Source: Lentinus brumalis (lineage: Eukaryota; Basidiomycota; Agaricomycetes; Polyporales; Polyporaceae). Taken from it: DNA of 64,000 bases. Each line of letters begins with the position of its first letter. Within the stretch, counting starts at the first letter, position 1. Positions 34,880-46,647 of the stretch are shown in pieces. The notes beneath the pieces were generated by a model. That model saw nothing but the letters and a program-made list of their open reading frames with translations, was not told where the DNA came from and ran no database searches. The translations under genes and the position numbers were made by a program. The stretch covers positions 3,348,001 through 3,412,000 of the forward strand of contig MARA01000001.1 in the NCBI GenBank assembly GCA_001792895.1. The letters run 5' to 3'.

Positions 34880-37448
34880 TCACAGGTGCCGACGGAATCT
34901 GAACAGCGGGGCCTGGTCTCCCGCAACATCGCCGTAGATCGAGCCATCGAACGTCTTGTCTCCGTACTCGTCTTCCTCTTCGTCCTTGGCACCCGCACTA
35001 GGGTGCTCAAAAGCCACCGCCGAGCTCGAGTCCCCGAAGGTGACAGTGGCGTTCGCGAGCGCCCCGTCAAACGAGTTCCCCTCATCCGGCGCGTACCACC
35101 AGAGCGTCGTGACACCGACGGGGAAGGTGTACGTCGCCTGCTGCCCGCGAAACTCGATCGTCGTCTGGATCGGGACTGGGTTCCATGGCCCGTCCGGGCG
35201 GTCGTCCCTGCAAGAAGAACACGGACGCAAACGCAAGGTTCAGCAGCCACGCGGGGCTAAGACGGCTGTACGCGAAGCTAAGGTTGTGCTTACCAGTTCA
35301 GGACGACCAGGCTATAGCGGAGCCAGTCCGCGGAGTTCACGCGCCCAGTCACGTATGCGCCGACACGCAGGCCCCAGTTGAGCGTACCGCCGACGCTAAC
35401 CCCGATGCGCTTGCCCCACGGACCGCCGGAGTCGCGGGGAGGATCGCCTTGGACGCATGGGCCATGGTATAGACTGACCCCGTGCATGTAACGTGTCAGA
35501 TCGACTCACTATATGCGCCACTGGTGAGACTTACACTCTTGGTTGACGCTCCAGCTGCCGTCGCTGTTCACGGTCGCGACGGGGCGGCAGGGTGTCCCGC
35601 AGCTGCTCGTGCCTGGGAGCTTCGGGTTGCCGTTCCCATCTAGCGCGATGTTCCACATCAGGCCATTGTGGGAGTTGTGCTCTATGGACCCGATGAAGCT
35701 GTGCCACACGTCAAGTATCAGGGGGACCGGCGCAAACAGATGAAATGCGAGCACGTTGTGCACTCACAGGTTGTCCATGTACCACTGCGATCACACAAAT
35801 TAGCTCGCCAGTCGCATGCCGCTGCACGTCAAGCGGTCAGATAGAGAACGCACCTTGATATCGCTCCACCAGTCGCTCCCTTGGGTGCCGGAGCATTCTG
35901 TGAAGTAGATCTCCTTATCCGGGTACGCGGAGTGGAAGATGTCCTGCTGGCTCACAGAGCCGCCGTAGCAGTGGAAAGAGACACCCGCGAAGGCGCTGGA
36001 AGCTTGTTGCATCTGGGGTAATAGCTGCGTCAACGTGCCGTAACTGGCATACATGGTAGATGACGACGGATGCCGTACCAATTGAATGGGGTAGCTTCCA
36101 GCGTCGTCCCAATTGTGATCGTAACCTATAATCTTCGTGCCGGAGAAGCCGTTTGAATCCATGAGGCTACGCAGAGCCAGCCCGATTTGCGCCTCTTGGG
36201 ATGCGGATATTTTGCATGTGGGATACGTAGGGTTGCTGTTCTCCGGCTCATTCTGCACCCGTACAATGAGGCCAGCGTGCGCGGGACAGAAGGTGGCTTG
36301 ACCAACCTGAATGCTGATAGCGTAGACCGAGATTCCCTTGTTCTTGTAGCCCTGCAGGGACTTCAGAAGGTAATTTGCGTCTGCGTGCCACGCTCCGAGT
36401 GAGCTGCGTAGGTCATCTGGGTGCATCACTTGACTCACAAACGCTGGTATAGTTGGAGAGGAAGTTTCCACCGTTCATGGTCCCTGAATCCTTCATCCAT
36501 CCCGGCTGGGAGCACATGTGAGCCATCCGGATTACGATATTCCGCTTCAGGGTAGCAACGACGACATACCGGGGACCAAGGGAGTATGTGAATCCGGAGT
36601 TGGCTATTGATACTCCGTATGTCGTTGAGAACCGAGAACAGATATGACGGAGCCTTGTTGATGTTGAAGCTGCTCAAGGCATTGTCCCCGCTGACGTCAT
36701 CGAAACTGTATACTGCATGGCGACGGTGTGAGCGGTCTGCCACCCAAGCACACGATGTTCGCTCACCGTTCGCGGAGAAATCGGACGCGCCCAGCGGGAT
36801 CCTCAGGTACGAAAAGCCCGCAGAGTTCGCGCCGTCCGTCGCTGTTGTGAGTGTGAGAACCGTCAGCGCGATGCACGCACTCTGTCCAAATGCGGGACTC
36901 ACGGTCGAAGAGGTACTCGAGCAGGCTCCAGTAGTTGCCCGAGTTCTTGCTCTGCACGGTGCACACGCGGAGGTGTCAAGTGAGCATGCTGCTGCATTCG
37001 GGACCGCTTACCCCACGACGTAACCTACCTTCAGGTTGTTGAGGATCTGCGCAGAAGAGTCGGCTGGGTTTCGGCAGTCAGTATGACGCACTGCAAGCGG
37101 ACACCGCGCACCCCTGATCTCAGGAAGCAGAAGCGTGGCAACGCAACGTACTCAGTGTAGCTCCGAACCCCCAGACCGACTGGAACGTCGAGGTGTCGGT
37201 CACGACGATGTCCGCCTGCCCAATCGCCCCTGGTGAACCGAAGGTCACCGGGTTGGGCGAGAGGTTGGTGTATGTGAACAGCTTCGACCTGTCCCACGTC
37301 GTCGACCACTGTGCAGAGCCGTCAGCGATCCCTACGCGTCGTACCAATCCCGGTAACGAATGGAAGCCACACTCACAATGTCGTAGATCTGCTGGCCGAA
37401 AACCGGGCCCGCGAAGGCAAGAACGAGCGCGAACGTCGGGGCACGCAT
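34880..37448 (-). CDS. GH30 glycosidase, probably endo-beta-1,6-glucanase; frameshift
   Basis: Fourteen exons on the minus strand: 37448-37377, 37308-37152, 37063-37029, 36951-36903, 36841-36767, 36712-36570, 36505-36439, 36380-36307, 36252-36079, 36012-35854, 35784-35768, 35698-35535, 35473-35294, 35207-34880. The start encodes a signal peptide (MRAPTFALVLAFAGPVFGQQ). GH30 landmarks are SVWGFGATLTDSSAQ, FSYLRIPLGASDFS, HILPWSPPGWMKDSG, acid/base Glu in ISIQNEPE and nucleophile Glu in EIYFTECSG, then the C-terminal beta domain (TLNWGLRVGAYVTGRVNS). Exon 13 is one base short: an additional C (minus strand) in the CCCC run at 35436-35439 would join KAILP to RDSGGPWGKRIG, giving 564 aa. This is either a sequencing error or an inactivating deletion. 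The secreted enzyme would cut beta-1,6-glucan of fungal walls. Confidence 0.87.
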
Positions 37449-38374
37449 CCTGCGAACTGCGAGGCGCAAAGACGAAGCAGAGTTCGAGCTGAAGAGCTCC
37501 AGAAGCTATGTCGCGGGGGAGATGGTGTGTTGGAGAAGCTGTCGCGATGCGCGAGCAGTCTTAAATAAGGCGGGAGAAGGGCAAGTCAGAAAAGCAAACC
37601 CATCAAGCAACTCCACCATCCCAGCTCCGCGGTGCATAGCTATAGTACTGTCCCCTGCAACCGAGTAAGTGACACGGCCGGCACGCGCACTGTCTTAGGT
37701 CACACGCACTCTGTGACCTCGATCGCGATCTTCCTCTGCTTGCCGACCCTCCCTTCCGATATCACCTAGCACCTCCCCGCCGACCGCTCTCGATCTCAGC
37801 ATCATCGACTGGCTCGGAGGCCTTTTGCTCAGCATGTCGACCATCTCCGGCTGCGGGATGTCGAACAGACGCACCCGCTCGAGAGGATGACCCTCTTGGC
37901 CGCGGTCCCGCGTGACAATATCGGCGGCGAACCAGCTGAACATCGCTCTCATGGCCTCCCTGTACCTGGACATGTGCAGAAGAACGGAGAGAGACAAACA
38001 CGCAAGCCGGCTGCAGAGACAGATAGCTCGCAGAAGCACATCCCGGGTTCCGATATGTGTAAGTTTGAGAAGGAGGCGCACCGGACACGGAAACAGAACG
38101 GCTGGCCTATTTGTGCCACAAGGGAAGCATTTGCGGATCGCCCGTGCACGGTCATATCACTGCTTGGGGGTCACAAGAGCGGCGGGAGACAGGCTGCTTA
38201 CCATATCCGTCCGTGCGACCTCCGCCCTGTAAACCTTGCATCGTGCCATGAAGGTCCGTTTGATTGCGGGAGCTTGACGGGAACATCGTATGCTACATAA
38301 TCACGAGGGGATAGCGACACATGGTTGCGTATGGTGCATTCGATTGCTGGCGGCGTCCTGCGGCCGCCGTAACG
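37449..38374. other. Intergenic region between GH30 and arrestin-like genes
   Basis: About 925 bp. A minus-strand frame at 37695-38081 contains a plausible stretch (EAMRAMFSWFAADIVTRDRG followed by PQPEMVDML) and might be the last exon of a small unrecognised gene, but no ATG-led model with splice sites could be completed. The remainder is the promoter of the GH30 gene and the 3' flank of the arrestin-like gene. Confidence 0.35.
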
Positions 38375-40044
38375 TTATATCGACTCCTCAGGAGTTGAGG
38401 GCTCTGTGATTGCTGGCATGAGACTGTCCACGGACCACGGGTCGGTGGTCAGTCGAATGGGAACAACCAGGCGCATTTCTGCGAATGGCGCCTTGGGCGG
38501 GTCTGGTGGGATCATCGTGAATTCGATGAAGTCCTACGGGCGGGAGCCAAAACATCAGCAGCCTGCGGAAGAACGAACCGGATACCGCCAGCATACCTTC
38601 ACAACGAGGCCACCCGCCTTGAAGCCTCCAATCCTGACTTGTGGGTCGAGTCGGATTTGGCCGTTGAAGCAAAGCAAGTCCGGACCATCGCCCTGGTGGC
38701 CAATATAAGCTCCCGTTCCTCATTGGCCGACATAGGCTTCTCTTACCGAATGCTTGAACTCTGCTTCGCCAATCGTGTCCACACGCCAGATGTCTGTCTT
38801 CGTACCCAGAACCATCGCGTTCCTGAGTGCATGGTAAGATTTCCGAGTGCAGCACCTTTCTCTTGAAGACGTACCGCACATCCACTATGGACTGCCGCAG
38901 AACTCTGATGCGTGTGAAGACCTTGTTCGGCGCGAGGATGGTTGCGGTGGGTCCGTATGGCAGGAAGGCCGCCAGAGAGAACGCTGACGAGCTGAAGGTG
39001 ACATGGAATGGAATGTGCTGATTGATGCAGTATACTCGCGCCGCCGGGAGGAAGAGCTATGCACGCTTCCCTGTGAGAGCGGTCTTAGACACTGCACTTA
39101 TACGGCGCACCTGACAGGAAATATCCTTCGCGCCCGATATCCGCGCCTTCATCGTTGACTCCCAACTACGCCATTCCGGTGTTTCAATAAATTTAAACGT
39201 GTCGAACGATTGTCGCATGGGCGATGGAAGGGGAACGGCTGGGCGAGAGCGGGGATAGTAGATGAAAGGTGTTGAGACGACGCTGCATGTAATGGTCAGT
39301 CGTACGTCCGCAAGAAACACACGTGAAGCTCACCCGCCGCCCAACCGCAGGAGAGCCGTCGCCTTATTCCTCACCATCGTGGCGCTGACTGTATATTCGA
39401 TGTTCGCGTTGAATCCTGGCACACCAGACAGATGTACGTCATGTGTGGGTGGTAGTGGCTAGTGCAGCGCATACATTCGGTGAGAAGACCTCAACCTCAC
39501 AACGGTATTTCACTCACATAGGTCTCCCTTCCATCTGAGAAGGTGGTGGGTAGAGTCAGACTGAACTGGAGAGAGGCCGGACATGGGTCCGAGTCCGTCT
39601 CTTTACTCCATAACGGGACCCTGGTCAAACAGAGCTTGTACGTCGTCGTCCCGCCCTCCGCAACCTCGCGCAAACGCAGACTGCCCTCAATCTGCGACAC
39701 AGGAACGGGTAAGCAATGCGTCCTGAATTAGTCTGGGTCAAAGTCTCTGATCGGAGAGCGGGACACACCTTGACTTCGACAGCCGTCACACCATCTGTCT
39801 TGGACAGGCTGACTTCGCCCTCCACCGCAGCGCCGCACCCGTACGTCGGCAAGGTCGCATTGTCCTCCTGCGCGAACAAGCGAAGGCCGACGTTCTTGGC
39901 CTGCTTCACGAAGTGCCCGGACGGTCTCCGCGGGGGTCGGTTGAGCGCCAGGCGCTGCTCGAACGCCTGCGGCTCGGCGCTGTACGACGGCGTGCGCGGG
40001 AAGGCTGGCGGGGCAACGTAGCTCGGAAGGCTGCTGGTGGACAT
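38375..40044 (-). CDS. Arrestin-like fold protein A
   Basis: Eight exons, 40044-39769, 39691-39518, 39458-39334, 39282-39111, 39056-38875, 38822-38747, 38692-38597 and 38533-38375, give 419 aa. The N-terminus is Pro/Ser-rich (MSTSSLPSYVAPPAFPRTPS). It is followed by an arrestin-N type beta sandwich (NVGLRLFAQEDNATLPTYGC, AAVEGEVSLSKTD, PLPPTHDVHLSGVPGFN, IEYTVSATM) and a C-terminal sandwich (HIPFHVTFSSSA, FNGQIRLDPQVRIGGFKAGG, FAEMRLVVPIRLTTDPW). Arrestin-like proteins link membrane cargo to ubiquitin ligases. No PPxY motif was seen, so a role as ligase adaptor is unproven. A diverged paralogue lies upstream at 40932-42930. Confidence 0.82.
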
Positions 40045-40931
40045 GCCAGTGGGTGGGCTGCAGGGATGCGTGGCGACCGCAGAGAGCTCGAGTCCGAGCA
40101 GCGTAATGAATGCGACGACAATATTAGGCCGCACCGGTGACTAAGAGGCACTGTAGCATATGGCGTGCACCATGCGCCGGCTTGCCACCGGACGGACTGT
40201 GGGGATGCTCGGGGCCTGATGGATATGTTTGAACGCTGGCTATCTCACCCTGCCTGCATCGTGCACCCAGTAGTCGGCGTTTGGGACGAGGCATCTCCGG
40301 GTCCGACCACGGACGGTGCAGATGGAGTGCGACCGCGCGCCGGTGATCGTCTCTCGCGTCCGCGCTGGCCGTCGCGAGATACGAGGTCACCATGGCCATC
40401 GCGCGGCCGAGTTCAATTGTATGTTGGAGCTGCGTCCGCGTGAACTGTCCGACAAGAAGGAGGGGAACGTAGAGACGCATCAACGGAAGGACGGGAGCAT
40501 GTGGAAGGAGGAAGGAACGTGGGGCGTGGCCGCCGGCTCATCACCCCCTTTGGCGCACAAGGTTCTCACTCTGCGTGCGTAGTGCTGCGCATAGAATCCC
40601 ATAATACACATGCAATGTGAACGTCGCGGAGACGATACACGGTCGTAAATACAGCAATGTCCAGTAGCAGTGTCTCAATGATACAAGAGTGAGTGAGTAG
40701 TGTTGGCCAGGCCAGGCGGTGTCTAGATGGACGTCTTGTGCACTTGCACTGACGGTATGAGTTATACGTATCCGGAGAAACCGAGAAAGTATTGAACGGC
40801 GTGATGGAGAGTACTTAGCAGCGAGGGGTAGAATGTATCACAAACTGGACACCGGTATGCCCGCCTGTGACTTGGCCGTGTCAGATGTCAATCGTATGGG
40901 GACGCTTTCCTCCAGAGACACATATTGCGAC
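40045..40931. other. Intergenic region between the two arrestin-like genes
   Basis: About 890 bp with only short chance ORFs. It should contain the promoter of arrestin-like gene A and the 3' UTR of gene B. Confidence 0.45.
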
Positions 40932-42930
40932 CTATAAGTTGGCGGCGGATCCAATGAGAGCACGATGCTGTCCTGTAAGCCAGGAAACGCAATCAGTCTC
41001 AGTATCTAGAAAGTTTGGATAGAGGATCACGACAAGTAGACAACACGGCAGTCCTACATCTGCGAGGTCCTCGGACCGGGCCGCTCGATATTGGCTATAG
41101 ATGCCGTGTTGTCCGTCGGTAGTGATGGTCTCCCATATGAACGACTCGACGGATAGGCTGACGGTGGGTGTAATAAGTCGCAGGCTGACCATGACCACTG
41201 TCTCCTGCACGTAAGCCCAAAGCTGCCGTACGCATTCGATGGCTGCGTCTACAGGCTGCAGGAGTGCTTCTGCAGCCGCAACCTCGCGACTCTGCGCCCC
41301 AGCCATCGAAAGCTCCTTCATCTTCTCAACAGCATACTCATACTCTGTCTCGCAAAACAGTGGAAAGTATACAAAGAAATGGCCACTCACCGCAACTTGC
41401 AGCCCACTGGCTTCGAAGCCCCCACAGAAGCCCAGCTGTGTCGGCGGAATAATGATCGCGCCCGACCACACGACAGAGTTCGCGCGCCTGGTCGCGCTGT
41501 GCACGACACCGTGGCCGACGGACTGCGTGCTGTACATGTAGCGTCTTTCTGGTACCACTTCTTCCCTGCTGACTAGGCTCTGGACAGCCTCGTGCCGACT
41601 CCGGGGATAGAACGCAGCAAACGAAAACCCGGCGCTTCCGGCGTCGACGACTGTCATCCGCTGCACCTTGAGCCTGAGCGGGCATTTGTGCGCCGCTTTC
41701 CGCGCTGAAAGCTGGTGCTGCATGGCCTCGTATGACAGGTTGAGCGAAGAGGAAGAGAGGGGAAGGAACGAAGACGGCATTGGGCGGTACTCGGCGAACC
41801 GGTCGAGGATGGGTTCGTCTGCAAAGACCGAAACGTGAAAGGGAATCGGTTCCTGATAACAGCATACCGGCGATGAAGCAAGATAGAGCTGCGGAGGAAT
41901 GACCCGTCAGCCACGAGAGATGGCAAGCGTAAGCTTGATGAAGGGTACCCACATGGACCTTGATAACGGGCGCGTCCCCGCGGGTTGAGCGCATCTGGTA
42001 GACGAACAGAGTGCGCGGGCGGTGGGCCGTCTTCTCAGGGACGCTTGGAAATGGCCCAGGTATCAAGGGGCGCGTCCGCTGGCAGTAGCGAAAGGGTACC
42101 CTGACACTACGGGTTCGGGGGAGCGCGACATAGTCAGCATCGCCGCTGAGAGGCAAGTCGACTCCGGAACAGACGCACTTGCTCACGCTGCGCCACAATG
42201 TCGATGCCTCTCTCAACAAAGTGAGGTTGACGACCACTGCGTAGGAGATCTTGACGATAAATCCCGGTATTCCATGCAGCTCCTCGGCATACGTGGGCGG
42301 TAATGGATATTCCTTGCCAGAGGCTAGGTGGTGGTAGGTGGCAGGAAGGGTATACCGGAATGAGGCTCGTGGCGGGAACGAACCATGGCTCGAGGCGTCC
42401 CAGGAGTATATTTTGGCATCGATGGTTTTCACAGTTGAAGAACCAGTTCCGGCAATCTCTTGAATGTGTATCGTACCTTCCACCTGAGAGCCCTGAGCAC
42501 GCATATAATCACCAACCAGTGCAAAGCCACGCACCTTCACATCAAGCGCGAGTACTCCAGAAGGACGCGCTATCGCAAGAACCCCCTCAATCGTCTCTCC
42601 GTTGGAGTACAAAGGCATGCAAGCACCCTCGCGTTGCCCGCTCAGCAACAGGGTGAGCCTACTTGAATGCCTGACATAGTGTCCGCATGCGTCGGCTTTG
42701 GTAGGCGGAAACGGAGACAGAGAGCGATTCGGTGCAAGCGGAAGAATAGAAGGCAGAGGGGGCAACGGAGGTGTATCTTCAACCGGCCTGTGCTTTGAGC
42801 TCTTGGGTTGTGGCGTGGAGGTGCGTTGGGGTGACGAAGTGCGGGAGCGCAGGAATAAGGAAGACCGAGGTCGCGGAATAGGCGTGACACCGTATGGATG
42901 AGGGGTGGCATTACATGCGAGTAGGAGCAC
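40932..42930 (-). CDS. Arrestin-like fold protein B, 5' end unresolved
   Basis: Exons recognised: up to 42930-42535, 42483-42179, 42106-41953, 41888-41391 and probably 41204-40932. The exon order and phases parallel gene A. Motifs include RHSSRLTLLLSGQREGACMP, GETIEGVLAIARPSGVLALD, YPLPPTYAEELHGIPGF, VKISYAVVVNLTL, EPIPFHVSVFADE and SGAIIIPPTQLGFCGGFEAS. The frame is open to 42930 but has no ATG upstream of the domain, so at least one 5' exon is missing from this model. The last intron (about 190 bp) is longer than the others and is tentative. The N-terminal linker is Pro/Ser-rich. The role is probably protein trafficking, by analogy with arrestins only. Confidence 0.65.
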
Positions 42931-43559
42931 AGTGGTGGACGTGGCGAGTGAGAGGTTGCGACCGAAATTGAAAACAGGAGAGATGAGGTACGGCTAGTGC
43001 TGTCGGCAAGCTGCCAGGAGTCGGAACGCACGACAAGAACGGGGTCGTAATATATGCCCCGTGGCGGAGGAATGCAGCCATCTTTGATGTTCTCAAGGCT
43101 TCGCGGAGTGATGATGAACAGGAAGAGCAAATGGAGGGATGTGGCAGAGAAGCGATCTGGGAAGCTGTAAGCTGGAGCAGAATAGCCACTCCGCCGGTGG
43201 CAATCCCGTTCGAGGACAGGTCTCGGGGAGCATCTGAGGGGAAACGACGTTCGTGGAGGTCGACCTCTGGCTGTCGTGCGGCACAGGGAAAGACACGCCT
43301 GGACAGCTTGATACAAGATCAAACCTACCGGACTGTGTGAATGGCATAGTCACTGTGAGAAGTACCTGGCTGACGGCTCGTACACTGGATGTGGACGTAC
43401 TGGGCGCTGATGATACACCGGCCCGGCAGCTATCGCGCCGCCACAAAGCCAATCAAAGCACTAATATGCATGCGAGCAGGAGATGGTATGTGTGGCGAGC
43501 GCAGTAGTGTCTGTACTTTGAGGGATAGGTGGGAGGGATCTTTGGAGTATTCTACCTTC
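42931..43559. other. 5' region of arrestin-like gene B
   Basis: About 630 bp that must contain the missing first exon and promoter of arrestin-like gene B. One candidate is an ATG near 43345 followed by a GTAGGT donor, but no acceptor choice was convincing. Confidence 0.35.
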
Positions 43560-45358
43560 TTAGATGATCTTCTTCTCTTTAAGTTCCGCTATCTGTTGAC
43601 CGCTATACCCCAGTTCTGTAAGGACCTATATAGATCACAATCAGCGGGACAACGTAAGTCGACGAAGCGACCAGCACGTACCTCGGTAGTATGTTGTGAC
43701 AGATAGGGGGGCGGACGGCGGACGGGCATTCTCTTCCCGTTGTAGGTCACAGCCGGGGAGACGAGCTTGATTTTACCCGATCTTGGGTGCTATATGCAGA
43801 GGTGAGTATCTGTAGAATGACGCGAGCGCGGAAGACGAACCTCAACCTCCGTGACCATCTGGCGAGCAGCCACCTGGGGGTGTGCAAACGTCTGGTGGAT
43901 GTTGTTGATGGGGCCGAATGGAACGCTTCATTACGAAACGTGAGCAGATGTCGGGGGGCAGAACCCAATTATTCCAAGGACGTACCCTAATCCGGTCAGC
44001 TTCTCGATCCAGTGGTCGCGACCCTTCTTCTGGAGTGTCTCAGTGATAAGATCCACCAGCTCCTGCCTGTTCGCGACTCGGGACTTGTTGGTACTGAACT
44101 TCGGATCCGCAGGAAGGTCCGGCCTGTCCAAGATCCGCTCCGCAAACAGTTTGAACTGAGAAGAATGTGAGGTCAAACCCTGTTATGAAGTGGAATCACA
44201 TGTAGTCTGCGCGTACCTGCTTGTCGTTACCAGCGCCGATCATTATGAAGCCATCCCTGCACGGGAAGACCTGGTAGGGGACTATGGAAGGATGTGCTGT
44301 CCCGTGCCTAGAGCCCTCCTGGCCGGCGATGAGGTAGTTCGAAGCAATGTTGGCTAGCCCTGCAAGCTGAACAAGGTTGAGATGGCGCTCTGAGGAATAG
44401 TTTGGGGACGCACCTGGGACTCGAACAAATTACAGTCGATCCAGACTCCTTGACCTGTCTTCTCCCTAGACAGCAGCCCAGCCATGATAGCTCCGTGCGC
44501 GTATAAGCCGGTCGCGACATCAGTTGCAGCGACACCGACCTTGCACGGCGGTCCGTCCGGTTCGCCGGTGCTAGGTAGAGTAAGCAGCCTCAGACACATT
44601 GTTAGTTCCAATCCAGCGAGATGCTCACATGTGCATAAGTCCCGCTTCAGCTTCAACGATCACATCATATCCAGCGGCCTTCCGGAAAGGTCCTGTCTGA
44701 CCATATCCTGGAAGAAGGATCGCGCATGACCGACTGGACGGTTGCAAATACGACTGCTGTCACGCACCGGTGATACTCGCATAGACCAGGCGAGGGTTCA
44801 GCTGCCGACAGTCCTCCCAACCTAGACCCATCTCCGCGAGCTTGCCAGACACAAAGTTTTCCACCAGCACATCAGCCTGCTTGACGAGTTTGTGGACGAT
44901 GGCCAGACCCTCGGGCTGCTTGAAGTTGACGGTTATAGAACGCTTGTTCCTGTTCACGGCGAGAAAGTACGCGGACTCAGGAGGGAGGTGCGCCGCTTCC
45001 TCGGGAGCAGAGTCAATCAAGGGCGCGGCTGGCGGGTACCAGGATCCTCAGGGTGCATATAAGGTCAGCCAAGGGGTACCGAGCGGACACTTCAGTCGAT
45101 TGACGCGATGAGCTCACTCGTATCGTCACCTTGAGACACCTCCTCAACCTTGATCACGTCCGCACCCAAGTCCGCCAGCAGCATGGTCGCTGTTGGCCCA
45201 GCGAGGACCCGCGTCAAGTCGAGGACCTTTACGCCTTGCAACGGAGGCGGTATACCCTGAGCAGGATGATCGACGTTCAGAAAACGGACGCATGCTGGTC
45301 TTCGCGTGATGCTGGTCAAGCGCAATCGAGCCGCGGGACCCAGAAGCCGAGGAACCAT
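43560..45358 (-). CDS. Class III CoA-transferase (CaiB/BaiF family), mitochondrial type
   Basis: Nine exons, 45358-45118, 45046-44768, 44707-44629, 44570-44414, 44366-44217, 44155-43986, 43925-43841, 43789-43682 and 43625-43560, give 444 aa. Family motifs: [31 protein letters not shown], the [14 protein letters not shown] segment, [19 protein letters not shown], catalytic-Asp region [39 protein letters not shown] and C-terminal [15 protein letters not shown]. The Arg-rich N-terminus ([20 protein letters not shown]) looks like a mitochondrial presequence. The nearest characterised type is succinate-hydroxymethylglutarate/glutarate CoA-transferase; the exact acyl substrate is not decidable. An inverted copy of the ORC6 promoter lies about 200 bp upstream of its ATG. 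Confidence 0.93.
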
Positions 45359-45554
45359 GGCGAATCAGAGGAACAGAAAGACGTAAAGGCAGGCAATGGA
45401 GCGCGTCGACGACGTCGAGCGTTCTGTCGTCGTCGTCGTCGTCGTCGGACGTAGGACGTAGGACGACACTCGTCGGCATTCGCGTCCGCCGTGAACAGGT
45501 GACCGAGCTAGCGCCCACTGCAGCCACAGACGCGATTAAGCGCGAAGTTGTGCC

Positions 45555-45727
45555 TTATTGCTGTTCGCACTCAGCTTGTCGCAAGCGCCCAAATCGCAAT
45601 TTCCCGCCACCACCGTCCTCCGAACACCTCGAACGCGTAAACGCGATATCTCCCTCAAATTTCGTCCGTTCTCCTTGACTCTTTCACCGTTCGATTTGAC
45701 TCGACGACGCGCAGGGCACGGTACCAA
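45555..45727 (+). repeat. Inverted repeat, left arm (copy of ORC6 promoter)
   Basis: 173 bp that match the reverse complement of 46446-46618 with about four mismatches by eye. It contains TTTCCCGCC (45600-45608) and ACGCGT (45633-45638). A weaker match continues inward to about 45900. It lies upstream of the CoA-transferase gene, oriented towards it. Confidence 0.9.
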
Positions 45728-46445
45728 TATTGGACGGTCGCGCCAATATCTCTGGACGCTCCTCTCGGCAACCCCTTGCGTACGCATAACAAGCATTACT
45801 AGTGGACAAGCGACTTCACGGTGTTGGAAAGTGGACAGAAGAGAGCAGGAACGTTGGGTAGAGGGCATTATAGCCGTTTTAGAGTGTTTCCAGGTCAGTC
45901 TCTGTATCGTATGTACTTCCCCTACCTCATGGGCCTGGAGACCCATGTCCAGGTTGGCCCCAAGCTCACCCGCTGTCGTTCTCTTCCCTCGCTGCTACAG
46001 TAGCTTCAACCTCATGTCATATTGCAATATGATGACTCTTGCGGGGCTGCAGTGGTTGCATTCACGCACTTGGGAATCACATTCCGGGATGGGTAGTCCT
46101 CCAAAGCCTCGCTACAAGTTCCAGATGTAGTCGCCTGCTCGACATGTTCTTAAAGTACTTGGATCAGAAACAGACATGTCCCGAATATATGTTCAGGTCT
46201 ATACGTGTGTCCAGCAACATGAAGTGCTATACGGAGTTGTGGACGTCGCGATGTCAAGGAGATACGGTGATATATGAACCAGTGTTTACCCCAAAACATC
46301 TACCGTGCCCTCAGTCTGACACCTCCGACGTCCCCCATCCACTTTCCGGCATTGTCCAATCACTCCTTCGGTCGTGTTTCGTGTTACGCGTCCGCGAAGG
46401 GTCGCGAGGGAAGGCCAAAAGCGAGGTCGGCGCAACCGTCTAATC

Positions 46446-46618
46446 TTGGTACCGTGCCCTGCGCGTCGTCGAGGCGAATCGAACGGTGAAAGAGTCAAGG
46501 AGAACGGACGAAATTTGAGGGAGATATCGCGTTTACGCGTTCGAGGTGTTCGGAGGGCGGTGGTGGCGGGAAATTGCGACTTGGGCGCTTGCGACAAGCT
46601 GAGTGCGAACAGCAATAA
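46446..46618 (-). repeat. Inverted repeat, right arm (ORC6 promoter)
   Basis: The partner of 45555-45727, ending 29 bp before the ORC6 ATG. The arms are about 720 bp apart, and the inner flank to about 46280 is a more diverged continuation of the repeat. No transposase or target duplication was found, so an inverted duplication is as likely as a foldback element. Confidence 0.9.
46535..46573 (+). promoter_or_regulatory. MCB and E2F-type elements upstream of ORC6
   Basis: ACGCGT at 46535-46540 is the MluI cell-cycle box core and GGCGGGAAA at 46565-46573 is an E2F-type site (reverse complement TTTCCCGCC). Both lie within 115 bp of the ORC6 start. Such sites drive G1/S transcription of replication genes in fungi and animals; function here is inferred. 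Confidence 0.55.
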
Positions 46619-46647
46619 CCCTTACACCTCGACCACTTGCATCAGCG

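Noticed and set aside
34845..34900. tRNA-like string (GAGCAGGAATTGAACCCTGTT)
   Set aside because: It resembles a T arm, but the stem does not pair and no D, anticodon or acceptor partner was found on the minus strand. It overlaps the GH30 stop region.
42642..43322. 226-codon minus-strand ORF
   Set aside because: It overlaps the coding frame of arrestin-like gene B in another frame, lacks the arrestin motifs, and contains Cys/Leu-rich chance sequence.
45558..46615. Two near-identical ORFs, 45558-46130 (+) and 46286-46615 (-), beginning MLFALSLSQAPKSQ
   Set aside because: They are the same sequence in the two arms of the inverted repeat upstream of ORC6. The similarity is explained by the DNA duplication, and promoter elements lie inside them, so they are not called genes.
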